Below are positions 10,430 to 20,246 of a stretch of 64,000 nt of DNA, one piece after another. Made by a program: the position numbers and the translations under genes. The notes below the pieces were generated by a model, which saw only the letters and a list, made by a program, of their open reading frames with translations, was not told the origin of the DNA and searched no databases. The stretch is from Allodiplogaster sudhausi (lineage: Eukaryota > Nematoda > Chromadorea > Rhabditida > Diplogasteridae): NCBI GenBank assembly GCA_945643635.1, contig CALZFC010000026.1, forward strand, positions 4,227,501 through 4,291,500, in the 5' to 3' direction. Position 1 is the stretch's first letter, and each line of letters opens with the position of its first letter.

Positions 10430-12230
10430 CCGTGCCATGCAAGATGTTCATCCGCGTCAATCTGTGGATCATGAGAAAGACAGGGCGAGTCATCTTCAAA
10501 TGCTGCTGCTATTTCTCTCGCCTGTTTGGCAGCAGACGCAAGCGTCCCAAAGAAGAAAGGGAGAAAGAAAGAGGTAGATGGGCGAAAGCTAAATCACAAG
10601 AATTTCTGCTGGGAATAGTGATTCTCGCAGTCGCCGTGAATGCGACAGGAGTAATGGGATGTCAATAAGTGACATACATCCAAGAAGAAGACAGATACTG
10701 CAACGCAACGCATTGCGAAGAGATGCAGCAAGTCATTCTGAAGATGAACTGACTCAAGCGCACAGCTTGTGTGTCAGTAAAGAAGGAGAAGGAGACAGTG
10801 GACCAAATAAGAGTGAATTTGCTCGGAGTATCAGCCCGATGCAGCAAGAGAACGCTCGCCTACCACCGGAATGTTGAAGTGAAGGTGATGTCTTCTAAAA
10901 GATGTTTCCTGGCAGGAAGTTGCTCAGGAGACTTTTGTGCGAAAGTGAAAAGAGAGCAGAAGATCGACGAACTGCAAGTAGTCGATAGGTATCAGGGACA
11001 TTCATACTGTTCTGAGAGTTGTGGAGGACTTCAGTGAGTTTGTCTGCTCGACAGAGCTAGTTGTCTCTTCTGGAGAACTTATGCCATGCCCACCAGTGAG
11101 AAACTGTACATGTCTTTCGAGTGTGCAGAGTGGGAAGTATATGCACATCTAGAGTGGCAAGTGGCTAACCAGCTCGAGAAGTTCAACACGAAGCGATACA
11201 TGAGAATCGGCTTCACAACATTTGTGCCAAGAGGGCACAAGATCTCTCTCACGGGATTGCAAATTCCACCAATCAAGACGGAGAGAAAATTCAGAACAGA
11301 CGGCAAGAGAACAGCAGTCCTTGAAGAGAAAGGAAAGCCGCTCGTCAGCTGTGAAAGGAAGAGAAGGCGGAGGAGCTTGAATGTATGTTCGAAGAAGAAT
11401 GCGAATGCCATGCAGCAGTCGACAAACCGAACTGTTCATGCAAGCAAGTGGATCTGGAAAAGAACTTCCAGGTCGAGAACAGTCTCCCACTCCGAGAAGG
11501 ACAAGTAGAGATAGGAGAGACAGAAGGATATCTCCACACAGAGATACAAAGTGGGATGGCAGCAGAGATACTAGTCTCTCTCACCAATCTCTCTTTCTCA
11601 AGCATGATCGTGGACACTGAAAGGTGCGAAGTGAGAGCAACAGAATTGGAAGGATGCTTCTCATGCCGAAAAGGCACAAGAATGAACGTGACATGCAGAG
11701 CAGAGAAAGAAAAGTACGCTATCTTGCAGTGTGCAGGAGACGCGGCAGTTTTCAAGTGCAAGAAAGAAGGTGAACAGACTGAGGTGTCGCTGCACTTTGA
11801 AAGGAAGGAGGTAAATGAGAATTGCAGCCTCAGTTGTGGATCAGCAGTACACGTGAAAGGAGTACTGAGAGCGGAAGGCGTGACTTTAACGCAATTAATG
11901 GAAGCTGCCAGAGTAAAAGAAGGAGAGGAAGAAAACCTCTGGACAAAGATGGAAGAAATAGTGGAAACCACTATTAGTCATTGGAAACTCCTGTGTGGAG
12001 CAGGAATGGCCGCAGTGACAGCCATGTGGCTGACAGTCACATTCGGACCAATGATCATTGGCCGATATGTGCCGGAGGGTACATATGAAGACTCTCTAAG
12101 GAAGAGTAAGAGCAAAGGACCAGGGACAATTTCATTAATTCTAATCCCTTGTCAATCGTCTATTTGGAACGATTCTCTGTTTGAGATAATTCTATCAGTT
12201 GTAAAAGCAGGACAGATTTTGTATACGTAA
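10430..12230 (+). pseudogene. Env-like glycoprotein, C-terminal part with phlebovirus Gc-like (class II fusion) domain, broken
   Basis: After a basic Cys-rich segment and a signal-like stretch (FLLGIVILAVAVNA), the Gc-like ectodomain shows the typical Cys pattern: CFLAGSCSGDFC, HSYCSESCGG, ASCLFW, then FEEECECHAAV, NCSCKQ, ELEGCFSCRKG, and a membrane span near 11980-12060. In-frame stops: TAA 10666-10668, TGA 10750-10752, TGA 11035-11037. A frame change lies at about 11345-11375. The third stop falls inside the CGG...C cluster at a place where related proteins have a cysteine. As it stands the gene cannot give a full-length protein. Confidence 0.78.
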
Positions 12231-12438
12231 GTACGTATATACTTGGCGGGAGATTACTGTATCTATTACAGTATCCTTAGCGCATAATAATAACGATTCG
12301 ATTGTGTTTCACGACAACGAGAGATGACTTACAGCAAGAAGCTTCTCATGGACAACGGTCACGATCAGGCGAGTAAGACGTCGAGTGTTGTGAAAAAATG
12401 CTTTTCGCATTTTTTGTCCTTCTTGCTCTTGTTGGGAA
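12231..12438 (+). other. Untranslated 3' part of the LTR element
   Basis: About 200 bp between the env end and the 3' LTR. A short hairpin-like stretch (gaaaaaatgcttttcgcatttttt) lies at about 12391-12416. No long polypurine tract; only the short GGGAA directly before the LTR. Confidence 0.5.
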
Positions 12439-12954
12439 TGTCGCGAAATATGTAAATGTACATAAATTCGCTACTAATTCTGTGAAGTATACTTTGACAC
12501 TTCTGACATTCTAGCGGTTGATCTAATGCATAGATATCGCCGCTGGGCACTTGTTGACAAGATTCTAATGGAATCTTTCGTTTCCGGTAAACAGTTAGAC
12601 TGTTAAACGAATATCTTCCCTGAGAAATACTGTTAGGTAAAGAAGCAGAAGAATTCCGTCAAGACGAAATATCGTGGATCAAGATGCGAAACGAAGACAA
12701 GCCCCTCCCCATTATTTCATTTAAAAGAAGGCGACGATTGATGATAATTTGTGTCTCCCATTGTCTCCCAGTGTCTCCAATTTCTACCAGCTTTTCACCT
12801 ACTTGCCTTACTGAACTTATTTTGTAATTGCTTAATGTGTCGATTATCTTAATAAACCTTGCGATTCCAACTCTCTTTCTTTTCCTCACCGTCTAAGAGT
12901 TTTACCAGTGAAAATTGGCGAGCATATTAAACCACTGAACGCCGTTCCGCGACA
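12439..12954 (+). repeat. 3' LTR (516 bp)
   Basis: Same length and termini as the 5' LTR, differing at three positions by eye. It is followed by the GCTGT target duplication at 12955-12959. Confidence 0.95.
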
Positions 12955-12959
12955 GCTGT

Positions 12960-13585
12960 ACCGAATTAAATTTCGCACTCTTCTTGAAACTTTTACTACA
13001 ACATACAAAATTATCATAAGCACATTCGCGTCGTTTCAACGTTGACCCCAAAACATTGAGGTATGCATTTCTACGTTCATATTTTGAATTATAATGCCGG
13101 CTTTCAACCACAACCTACGACAATGAAACACATACTATGCCTAAGTTTCACTGAACGGTTCCAGAGATTATCATGATGAAAGAGAACATTCGGTGATGTG
13201 GAAAGAGAAAGTATTCGTTAACATTCTATAACAGATGTGCATCAGAGTCTTTCTGTCACACGCACAAAACAAATCTCTCAAAATCCCATTCATTCCTATC
13301 ACAGACGGGAAGAGTAGTTGTAAAGGAAGCAATCTGCGAGAGAGAACTATCCCCTTTATTCCTCAATTACGCATTGAGGTCTTGCGTGGTGTCTCCCACT
13401 CGAGTAACAGTCGGCCATCCATTACCTCATGGCAACTGACGCCATCATTTTTCCATTTCGAGTTGCGCATCCGTCCTGCTTTCCATCGCCGTTGTCCTCA
13501 TGAGCTTACCTAAGGTATATAAATATGCGTTTACTATTACTATTTTAAATGAATGTCTGGCCATCAAATAATTTTTGATTCTTCA
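12960..13585 (+). other. Duplicated non-coding segment, copy A continued
   Basis: Matches about 18915-19510 (copy B) with scattered substitutions and small indels. I recognise no gene in it. Confidence 0.7.
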
Positions 13586-13587
13586 TA

Positions 13588-15091
13588 TATGACGGGGCCA
13601 ACTAAAAAAACGGTCGTTTTTGCGTTTTCGACGTGTTTCGTGAGATTTGTGCAGCGTTCGTAGAAAAGTTCATATACTAAACTGCATATTTTTTTAGAGT
13701 CTTTATACACGTACAAAAGTGTACAGAATTCCGAGTGAAAAATGAGCACAACTATACATGTATTAAAATGCACAAAATTATTTTGAAGATTGAGCAAGAA
13801 TATACGCGTTGAAACATGTTCATAAAACGGAAAGAAAAATGAGCAGAAATATACATGAACAAAAGTGCTCAAGAACTAACAGAAATGTGGGCACAAATAT
13901 ACGCGTACAATATGGCGTAAAAAAATTGAGCAAGAAAATACGCGTACAAAACTGCTAAAAAAAATTGAGCGCAAAAATACATGTACAAAAGTGCTCAGAA
14001 GTGAAATACAAATAGCAGAAAAACCTGTTAATTACAAGAATATATTAATGCTTATATGATCAAAAAACAACGAAATATCCTACTTATTGAGGAAAAACAA
14101 CAAAACCTTCATTTAATAGGTTTAGAAAGTAAAAATCACAATATCGGTCATGTTCAAAGTTCCAACGTACCGAATGACAAGGTCATGACCACCCTACATT
14201 CGCAAAAAATATATACATTCAGACATTAGAAACAGAATAGAACAAAAAAACTTTAAAAACATAATATGGAAAAACGTAAGGATGTCGAAATATGTTTTCG
14301 AACAGCCTGCTAGCCGCGTTGCGTGCAAACACATTTTGTGCGCAGGTTTTCGCGCGTTTATGGCGCGCTTTGGAAAGCGCAAGCAGGCCGTTTTCGAAAA
14401 CATGTTTCGACATTCTTCCGTTTCTCCATATTACTTTTTTCAAGATATTTTTGTTCTATTACGTTTCTAATGTTTTACTTTATATATTTTTGCCATGGTA
14501 TTGTGAGCATGATGTTGATATTCTGTTTAATGGTCGTTTGAACATGACCGATTTTGTGATTTTTATTTTCTAAACTTATTAAGTGAAAGTTTTGTTGTTT
14601 TCCTAGATATGTGCTATATTTAATTGTTTTTAATACTATAAGCAGTAATTTATACTTGTAATTAACAGGTTTTTCTGCTATTTCATTTCTGAGCACTTTT
14701 GTACGTGTATTTTTGCGTTCAATCTTTGAGCAGTTTTGTACACGTATTTTCTTCCTAATTTTTTTCTAAGTGATATTGTACGCGTACATTCGTGCTCATT
14801 TTTCTTGATGAATTTGGAGCACTATAGTACATGTACTTTTCTGCCCATTTTTATGTCTGATTCATGTGCACATTTATACGCGTATCTACATGCTCATTTT
14901 TAAAAGTCATTTATGGGCATGTTAGTACGTGTATATTTCTGTGTAACCTTTTTTGCACACCTTTGTACGTTAATAAAGATGCTTGAAAAAAGATGCAGCT
15001 TAGTACATGCACTTTTCTACACATACTGCACAAATCTCGCTAAACACGTCGAAAACGCAAAAACGACCGTTTTTTAGTTGGCCCCGTCATA
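13588..15091. mobile_element. 1.5-kb fold-back (palindromic) DNA element with TA target duplication
   Basis: The ends are exact inverted copies (TATGACGGGGCCAACTAAAA at the left and its complement at the right). Matching continues inward for the whole element, about 750 bp per arm, around a centre near 14340. Spot checks agree at constant offset: ACAAAACTGCT near 13945 against AGCAGTTTTGT near 14730, and TCGGTCATGTTC near 14145 against GAACATGACCGA near 14540. Each arm carries a degenerate 35-45 bp repeat (GTACAAAA...TGCTCA...AAATAC). TA flanks both ends. The homologous stretch of copy B (about 19515-19530) has the unfilled site. No transposase ORF, so this is a non-autonomous element, possibly of the Tc1/mariner group on the TA evidence alone. 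Confidence 0.88.
14282..14415. repeat. GC-richer core of the fold-back palindrome
   Basis: The centre reads ATGTCGAAATATGTTTTCGA... and returns as ...TCGAAAACATGTTTCGACAT, with AGCAGGC repeats facing each other. It is richer in GC and CG dinucleotides than the AT-rich arms. Short ORFs here are by-products of the palindrome. Confidence 0.7.
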
Positions 15092-15093
15092 TA

Positions 15094-15490
15094 TGCATTA
15101 ATGATGTGCAACAACCACCTAATTTTGCATGAATCTATGCAGAACGACAAAAAAATTGGACCTTCGAACCAAGGAACAGTTCCAGTGAACAGACTCTGCT
15201 TCAAATTGTACGAATTCTGCAACAGTTCTTGTTGCCTCTTTCCCGCCGTCTACGTTTCTCCTTTTCTTTCGCTCTTCCCTATCTTTATAACTCTCACACT
15301 CTTCCTCTCTCAGTTTCAGTCTCCTAATTCCTATCTGCCTCTCCCTAGCTCATTTTGTTTCCGCTGTCTGGCTTTTGGTTTTCACCTGACAGTTTTTGTG
15401 TGTTCTCTGCCAAAATGCTGTGTAACTTTCGTTAAAAAAACGCTGATATCTTGTGCGCGAGATAGGGAGGCGCGTCACACTCCAAGTGCG
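15094..15490 (+). other. Duplicated non-coding segment, copy A end
   Basis: Homologous to about 19530-19930. Similarity stops soon after CGCTGATATCTTG...TCACACTCCA, giving the downstream limit of the duplication unit. Pyrimidine-rich; no gene seen. Confidence 0.6.
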
Positions 15491-15785
15491 AATTGATAAT
15501 CTTCGTTATGATAATCTTCGCAACATTTGCTGTGCCAGTCGAAGGCCGCCAACATTTACGAATACTTCCTGTAGGCCTAATCTCGGCGCTTGAAAAGCCC
15601 GATTTTACGAATATTTACTTGAATTTTCGAAAGATCATAAATTTCAAATCTTTATCCTTAACTTGAGCTTTTCGCTGCCGCTTGCTGTCTCAATTCACAA
15701 GCATAATACCTACATGACCGATAAGCATGAAAGGAAAAGAATCAGTGACTGCGGGAAGACGAACTCAGCGGAATTCATCACCGCT

Positions 15786-16510
15786 CTACAGATGTGCTCT
15801 GCAGCACAGCAGCTGCACATGGACGTAGGAGTCAGAATCGCAGCTGTGGAATACATTGACGTAGGAAGCGAGGGGCTTTTGTATCGTGTTTCCGAAGAGG
15901 GCGATGTGCTGGAATATGCTGTTATCTTAATCTCTCTCTCCCTCTCTACACTCTTTCTCTGTTTACCTTCTTTCTACCTCTTTTCTATTTCTTTCAAGCC
16001 TCTTCCTCTATCTCTCTAATCATCTACATATTTCTTAATCTATTTCCAGCATCTACCTTTTAAAAAGTCGTTGACCATCGCCACTGATTCGGCAAAACTC
16101 ATGAATGGGTATCAGACGAGGGTCTGCTCCGAGGACAGCGTTTGGCATGTGCGGAGGACTGTGCCACACGGGTTGCTTGTGAGCCACTGGCACTGCTGAA
16201 GTGGAAATACAGCACATCCGGAGTTCCACTTGAGCGAAATATTCTACGGATGTTTTTTAATGTAATACTTTGAAATCTTTCTGAATGGTGCATTGCGTTG
16301 ACCGCGAAGACGACAGCGAGGAAGTAGGCGACACTCGTCAGCATCGCGATGACAACAGCGTAGGCAACAATGTCAGCTTCGCGCCGTTTAAGTGTAACTG
16401 GCAGGGATCGGCCACGGGATACAAGACAAAAAGCCAGAAGCGCTGAATCATCCCCCACCCTTCTGCCCTCCTGATTGCCTTGGAATGTCATCGCTCTCCT
16501 TGTCAACCAT
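15786..16510 (-). CDS. Candidate small single-pass membrane protein, 4 exons
   Basis: Not a recognised family. Minus-strand exons (given in + coordinates) 16459-16510, 16269-16397, 16057-16228 and 15786-15918 join with GT-AG introns and matching phases from ATG (16510) to TAG, giving 161 residues. The N-terminus is charged (MVDKESDDIPRQ). Basic residues precede one hydrophobic span (IVAYAVVIAMLTSVAYFLAV), which suggests a type II orientation. The C-terminal part is Cys/His-containing. The + strand of 15750-16199 can also be read as two in-phase exons, so strand choice is uncertain. I prefer minus because a start codon and four exons agree in phase. A transcript is needed to decide. Confidence 0.4.
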
Positions 16511-16772
16511 GGCAAAAACGTTTGTCAAGGGTGATCATTATGTTAAAATTTTCCCAAAAAATCATCATCATCTTTATCTGCACAGGGGTCAGGCAGATGG
16601 TTGGGGTGGGTTAAGCATAGGGTAGGGGGAATGTGTTTGTATTTATATGTATATAAAAAAAATGAAAATTGAAATTGTTCATTTGACGTTATTTGAAATG
16701 ATAGCGAATTAGTGATTACGAGACAGGGAAGGGCGGCAATGGAGCTTCGGTGGGACGGTGTATGTTGGGGGG

Positions 16773-16899
16773 CTATGTTGGAGTTTGAGAAAGGAGTCGT
16801 AGTCGTCTTCGATATACATCCATTCGGAACAAACTCTCATCCACGCCGATGTCCTTCACCTTAATGAACGTATTCACAGGATATTGAGCCTGCAACCGT

Positions 16900-16938
<39 letters not shown>

Positions 16939-17044
16939 TCGCTGCCCTTCATGTTCTCCTTTTTCTTCTCACCTGCATGCGTGCAAGAATGCTGGCCGGA
17001 GACTCGTCGTCGCTGAGGGACGGGTAAAAGAATCCACGGTCATC
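16773..17044 (-). pseudogene. Two terminal exons of an unidentified minus-strand gene, cut off at the duplication edge
   Basis: Minus-strand exons 16973-17044 (DDRGFFYPSLSDDESPASIL) and 16773-16889 (from AQYPVNTFIKVKDIGVDE to TAG) are in phase, with a good acceptor (CTTTGTAG) at 17045-17052 and a CT microsatellite in the intron. Upstream exons would lie above 17052, but there the trehalase duplicate starts directly. Either the gene was truncated by the duplication or its 5' exons are much further away. Family not recognised. Confidence 0.5.
16903..16936 (+). repeat. (CT)n microsatellite
   Basis: Perfect CT run of about 34 bp inside the intron between the two minus-strand exons. Confidence 0.95.
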
Positions 17045-17051
17045 CTACAAA

Positions 17052-18352
17052 GATAACTTCATCTCCACAGTCTACAATAGACTGTTCGAACCACCCCAAG
17101 GGAGAGTAAGTTGTCAAATACTGCACCTCCGTCGATTTTTGCAGCCATTTAGCAAGAAATGGTGTGATTAAGATACATATATTAAAGAAGCCAGGCCTAT
17201 GGAAGAAGTACGGCGCAAGGATGGGTGACGGTTCACATGGGGACGACCAGGAGGGCTTTGGATGTACCAATGGAGCCGTCTTCCATCTCATTCATCTCAT
17301 CGATGGACAGGGCCTGGAACTAACAGGTTCAATATATGCCACATGTCACTCGATGGACAAATCCTCTCACAGATAGCTCATTTTATTCAGTAATCTATGA
17401 TCGCTGATTATATTTAATCCGTGAGTTGTACGGTTCTTTAGAACTTCCAAAAATCGGAGATTTAGTCACCAACAGAGATGATAACGGCCCAACTTTTGGG
17501 CGGGCCGGGCCCAAAAAAGATGGACCGGCCCGCAGGCCTATTTGGGCCCGATAAGCACACGATTTCGTCCAGTCAGGACGAGTGGTGGCATTCTTAAGTG
17601 CAAAACGTTCTTCATTTGTTTAGTTTATCCCTAAACTTTTCTTCTATATATTAAAATGAATGTTCGCAGCACGAGCATGAAAAATTCTGAATTTCGAAAC
17701 ACATTGTAGCTTGTCGGACTTTTTTCCCCAGAATTTTTGAAAGGCGGGCTCAAATGGGTCTACTGGCCAGGCCGGGCGGATACAAAATTATAGAAATGGA
17801 TAGGGCCGGCCGGCCGAGACCTTGGGCCCGAGGGGCCGGGATGGCCCAAAATTTTGGGGCCATTTACCATCTCAATACTCATGGCCAGACAAGCAATGAA
17901 ACAACAGAGTATGATGACGGAGAGAGAGAACGAGAGATAAGGAGATAGGGGAGAGAGCGCAATAGAGAATGGGGAGAGAGAGACGAGAGAGACAGTGCGA
18001 AACGGAAATCAATCGAACGAACCACCACAGCAAGAGAGCATACATCCTATGACTTGCTCTGGTTATACGCTCCTGTTCATGTATATGCATTTGTCCGCAA
18101 TCATTTCAGTTCCAGATTCTTTGGACGACTCTGATAACGGCGAACTGGCGAGTCTCCTCAACTCCTCTCAACTCCTTCTTGGGTGTCTTCGGAGACGAAC
18201 CACATAACGTGATCATCCTCACTCTCCTCGCATTCTGCATCTTCCTTGCTTTCACGTCAGTGTGCTACTTCCTGCGTACTGTTTATCGTAGGAATGAGTG
18301 GAGTGCAAGGGACATGAAGAGAGAGCTAGTTTTACTGTGCCTTTGCATATGA
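17052..18352 (+). pseudogene. Trehalase 3'-end pseudogene (tandem duplicate of 738-1595)
   Basis: Copies of trehalase exon 4 end (17052-17106), exon 5 (about 17191-17325) and the anchor exon (about 18109-18352) in the same order and spacing as the parent. Damage: exon 5 has lost about 15-18 nt covering the GGGGEY motif and has Trp to Cys in GFGWTNG. The anchor exon has a small insertion (repeat of CTCAACTCCT near 18160) that shifts the frame. There is no catalytic half upstream. A GC-rich mobile-element-like insertion (17473-17871) fills the intron. It cannot encode trehalase. Confidence 0.88.
17473..17871. mobile_element. GC-rich insertion with imperfect inverted ends (hAT-like)
   Basis: Present in copy B and absent from copy A, so it is an insertion. 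Ends: AGAGATGATAACGGCCC at the left and GGGGCCATTTACCATCTC at the right, an imperfect inverted pair, with GGGCCC/GGCCGG-rich sub-terminal parts and an AT-rich middle. It resembles the element at 25212-25570 in style. No clean 8-bp target duplication could be seen. Confidence 0.55.
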
Positions 18353-20246
18353 TTGGCTGCAGGTTCTCCGTGGCCACTTTTCATGCCCGCAGTCGAATGC
18401 TCGCCCTGTCAGGCAGTCTCCACAGAGGAATTGATCGATCCTCGCGGCAGCGTCTTCTTACTCAGGACGCTGACGAATGAAATAATTACCTTTGTAAGTG
18501 TAACCGATGCTGGAGTTCCTTGTCGCCCCTTCTACGCTTGGCTAATTTTCCTCTCTTTAATTTGTAACGTATACTTCCTACGCTGTTACGTTCCTTGCCC
18601 GGTTTCCTCGTTGATTCGCTCTAGTCTTCCTTCACTCTTTAATTCAAACACTAGATTATAGAGTTCATTATGATTCATGTGATGGAATGAAACATCTCAG
18701 AGATTTGAAAAAAAAATATCGGCTGATATTGTGATACATCGTGCCATGTTGCGATAAGTTCTCATTTACTGCAACTTTTGGCAATACCGGTTAGATTGTC
18801 TTGCAGATATCTATGCCAATTCCTTTGCATTCATACTGTTGTCGGAAATTGCTGTACTTGTAAATATTAGAAAGTAACTGGTGAAAGATTGTGGCAATGT
18901 TGGCTTTTTTGTCCAATTAAATTTCGCTCTCTTCTTGCAACTTTTACTACAACATACAAAATTATCATTAGCACATTCCCGTCGTTTCGACGTTGACCCC
19001 AAAACTTTGGGGTATGCATTTTTATGTTCGCATTTTGAATTCAACCACAACCTACGATAATGAAACACACTATGCCTAAATATCACTGAGCGGATCCAGA
19101 GATTATCGTGATGAAAGAGAGCATTAGGTGATGTGAGAGGCGAAAGTATTCATTAACTTTCTATGACAGATGTGCTAATCTTTCTGTCACACGCACAACA
19201 GAAACCTATGTACAGCTCTTATTCATTCCTACAAATGCCTCTCACAGACGGGAAGAGTAGTTGTAAAGGAAGCAATCTGCGAGAGAGAACTATCGCCTTT
19301 ATTTCTCATAACGCATTGAGGTCTTGCGTGGTGACTCCCATTCTCACCCATGGCAACTGATGCTATCATTTTTCCACATCGAGTTACGCATCCGTCCTGC
19401 TTTCCGCCGCTGTTTTAATCTTGAGCTTGAGGTATATAAAGGTATGAACATGTACATATACTGTAATCTTGTTAGAATATCTGGTCATCATCTGTCAAAT
19501 GTATGTGTTTTTGCCTCATCATATGCAGTAATTAATTGCAGCAACCACCTAATTTGCATGAATCTATTCAATACGACCTAAATTTGTACTTCGTACCTAA
19601 GAGCTGTTCCAGTGAACAAACCCTGCCTCCCATTCGTAAGAATTCTGCAACGTTTCTTGCTACCTCTTTCCCACGGTCTATGTTTTCTCTTTTTCTTCCT
19701 CTCTTCTCTATCTTTCTAGCTCTCTCACTCTTACTCTATCAAATTCACCCTCTTGATGTCTATCTCCCTTTCCCTAGCTCGTCTTGTATCTCTCCACTGT
19801 CTGGCTTTTGGTTTTCACCTAACAGTCTTTGAGTGTTGTTGATAACCTCTGCCAAAAGCGTTGTGTAATTTTCGTTAAAAAAAACGCTGATATCTTGCGC
19901 GCGCGTTGGGAAAGAGAGTCACACTCCACCTGCACTTGCTCACAGGTACCTCATTTCCTACATGAAATTCTAATGGCTCTATCGCATATTTATTGCTTGT
20001 GCTATTGAGATTGAAAGGACAGGAAGGAACTTCTGCATTTCAAGATGTTGTTTGTTACATGTGAAGGCCACCCACTGGCTTAATGTATTGATGCACCATT
20101 ATTCCCTCGCTCAATGGTCATAAGCCTTGCCATGCAGTAGAAACGTTTGATTTCCGTCTTCGATGCCCGTACCGTGTTAATTGTTGTGACGTGACGTCTG
20201 ATAAACTCCCGTTTATCTTACAGGGGCGGCCCTTCCTGAATGAGAG
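18353..20246 (+). other. Duplicated flank copy B, then unique intergenic DNA
   Basis: 18353-about 19930 matches 1596-2152 plus 12960-13585 plus 15094-15490 and shows the empty sites of both the LTR element and the fold-back element. 19930-20220 is unique with no gene seen. A splice acceptor (TCTTACAG) ends at 20223, 23 nt before the next start codon. Confidence 0.75.

Larger units (their letters stand above)
2153..12954 (+). mobile_element. BEL/Pao-type LTR retrotransposon with env-like gene, lacking its own pol, containing a nested LINE
   Basis: Two 516-bp direct repeats (2153-2668, 12439-12954) begin TGTCGCG and end CGCGACA and are flanked by a 5-bp duplication. In order between them are a DUF1759-type gag, zinc knuckles, a DUF1758-type aspartic protease, and a phlebovirus-like glycoprotein with the Gn end and Gc. 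I find no reverse transcriptase, RNase H or integrase belonging to this element. The only RT lies in the nested LINE (6287-10424). Without the LINE the element is about 6.7 kb. Gag, pro and env carry several stops and frameshifts although the LTRs are about 99.4% identical. That fits a non-autonomous copy mobilised in trans when already defective. It sits inside one copy of a segmental duplication, so it inserted after that duplication. Confidence 0.9.

Noticed and set aside
10432..10668. Separate small gene after the LINE
   Set aside because: It is the continuation of env split by the LINE, shown by the GCTAG duplication and the restored frame.
13564..14700. Several 60-110 residue ORFs in the fold-back element
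   Set aside because: AT-rich or mirror-image ORFs expected from a palindrome. No transposase motif.
15663..16019. + strand ORF with protein-like stretch AEFITALQMCSAAQQLHMDV
   Set aside because: Conflicts with the minus-strand four-exon model, which has a start codon and consistent phases. Kept only as a finding.
16903..16936. CRISPR-like or spaced repeat array
   Set aside because: Simple CT repeat; no spacers. No CRISPR array anywhere in the window, as expected for a eukaryote.
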